Shown here piece after piece: positions 63,689-64,000 of a stretch of 64,000 nucleotides of DNA. Under the pieces are notes generated by a model. The model had not been told where the DNA came from, did not search any database, and was given only the letters and a program-made list of their open reading frames with translations. The position numbers and the translations under genes were made by a program. The stretch comes from Wenjunlia vitaminophila DSM 41686 (GTDB lineage Bacteria; Actinomycetota; Actinomycetes; Streptomycetales; Streptomycetaceae). The stretch is from assembly GCF_000380165.1 (NCBI RefSeq), contig NZ_KB904702.1, positions 124,001 through 188,000 of the forward strand, read 5' to 3'. The number at the start of each line of letters is the position of its first letter. The stretch's first letter is position 1.

Positions 63689-64000
63689 TCACCTCTTTCC
63701 GCGGGAGAGCGCCCGACGGTCGGCCGCCTGTTGACGCCGGTTCCGGGACTGACGACGGTTCTCGGCGCGTTCCCGCGCCCCGTTGGACGGGCCGGCCGGG
63801 GAGTCCTCCGACCGGTTCAGGTAGGTGGCCAGCGAGCCGACCGTGGGGTGCTGGAACAGCTCGACCATGGACAGCTCGTGGCCCAGACCGGCCGCGAGGC
63901 GGGCCCGGAACTCGGCCATCAGCAGCGAGTGGCCACCCAGGTCGAAGAAGTTGTCCCGGGCGCCCACCCGTTCCACCCCGAGCAGGTCCCGCCAGAGCTC
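63689..64000 (-). CDS. Carrier-domain end of an upstream NRPS/PKS (partial)
   Basis: 104 visible residues running in from the right edge: [28 protein letters not shown] (phosphopantetheine serine in GGHSLL), a helix ending HPTVGSLATYLNRS, then a basic Arg/Gln-rich tail (GARERAENRRQSRNRRQQ) that may be a docking element. It stops 4 bases before the PKS start. It should carry the acyl or aminoacyl starter delivered to the PKS ketosynthase. Confidence 0.92.
   Translation of the reverse strand, partial: ELWRDLLGVERVGARDNFFDLGGHSLLMAEFRARLAAGLGHELSMVELFQHPTVGSLATYLNRSEDSPAGPSNGARERAENRRQSRNRRQQAADRRALSRGKR

Overview
The window is GC-rich throughout, uses GTG and TTG starts freely, packs genes into 4-bp-overlap operons, and carries Tat- and Sec-exported proteins, TetR/LacI/ECF regulators and modular NRPS/PKS genes. 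This points to a filamentous actinomycete (Streptomyces- or Nocardiopsis-like; genus not resolvable by eye). Most of the DNA is accessory, specialised-metabolism territory.

Layout. 1-3065 (+): tail of an ECF41/SigJ-like sigma factor, an acyl-AMP ligase and an O-methyltransferase. 3239-6141 (-): ABC transporter / TetR / small membrane protein / SnoaL-like operon, with a long operator dyad over its start. 6389-9807: ArsR-type regulator, divergent exported hydrolase, a decayed fragment, and a two-domain ester cyclase. 9963-11210 (-): PhoX-like secreted phosphatase. 11461-11672: four-repeat type I-E-like CRISPR array with no cas genes in view. 11768-13987 (-): three-gene unit of methyltransferase, CDGSH protein and heme-oxygenase-like iron enzyme. 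14292-15284 (+): secreted beta-helix protein.

15475-28785 (-) is one long operon-like run: MFS exporter, a compact NRPS (partial C, A with an alanine-like code, T, and a beta-lactamase/PBP-fold domain whose SxxK serine is a cysteine), ATP-grasp ligase, U32-like TIM barrel, asparagine-synthetase-type amidotransferase, 2OG/Fe oxygenase, class IV aminotransferase, AEC transporter and TauD-type dioxygenase. I read it as a small amide- or peptide-forming pathway that matches no named pathway I can recall.

29250-35099: two secreted glycoside hydrolases with a divergent LacI regulator and LacI-type operators. 35205-37656 (-): a graspetide (ATP-grasp RiPP) set of precursor, TgmB-like ligase and PIMT-like methyltransferase. 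38147-41250 (+): a HEPN-like protein overlapping a large double-P-loop ATPase, a candidate defence pair. 41739-43429 (+): ECF sigma factor and its CU044_5270-type partner. 43430-45560: transposase remnant, a duplicated non-coding block on both sides of a methyltransferase gene, and short exact repeats; this looks like a rearranged boundary.

45575-64000 (-): a hybrid PKS-NRPS cluster entering from beyond the right edge. In transcription order: end of an upstream synthase (carrier domain), PKS (KS-AT-KR-DH-ACP), NRPS (C-A-T-C-A-T-E-C), FabG-like reductase, P450, ferredoxin and type II thioesterase. The NRPS ends in a condensation domain with no releasing domain. The compact NRPS about 21 kb away has a truncated C domain plus A-T-TE-like domains, so the two clusters may form one split assembly line. 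That link is inference.
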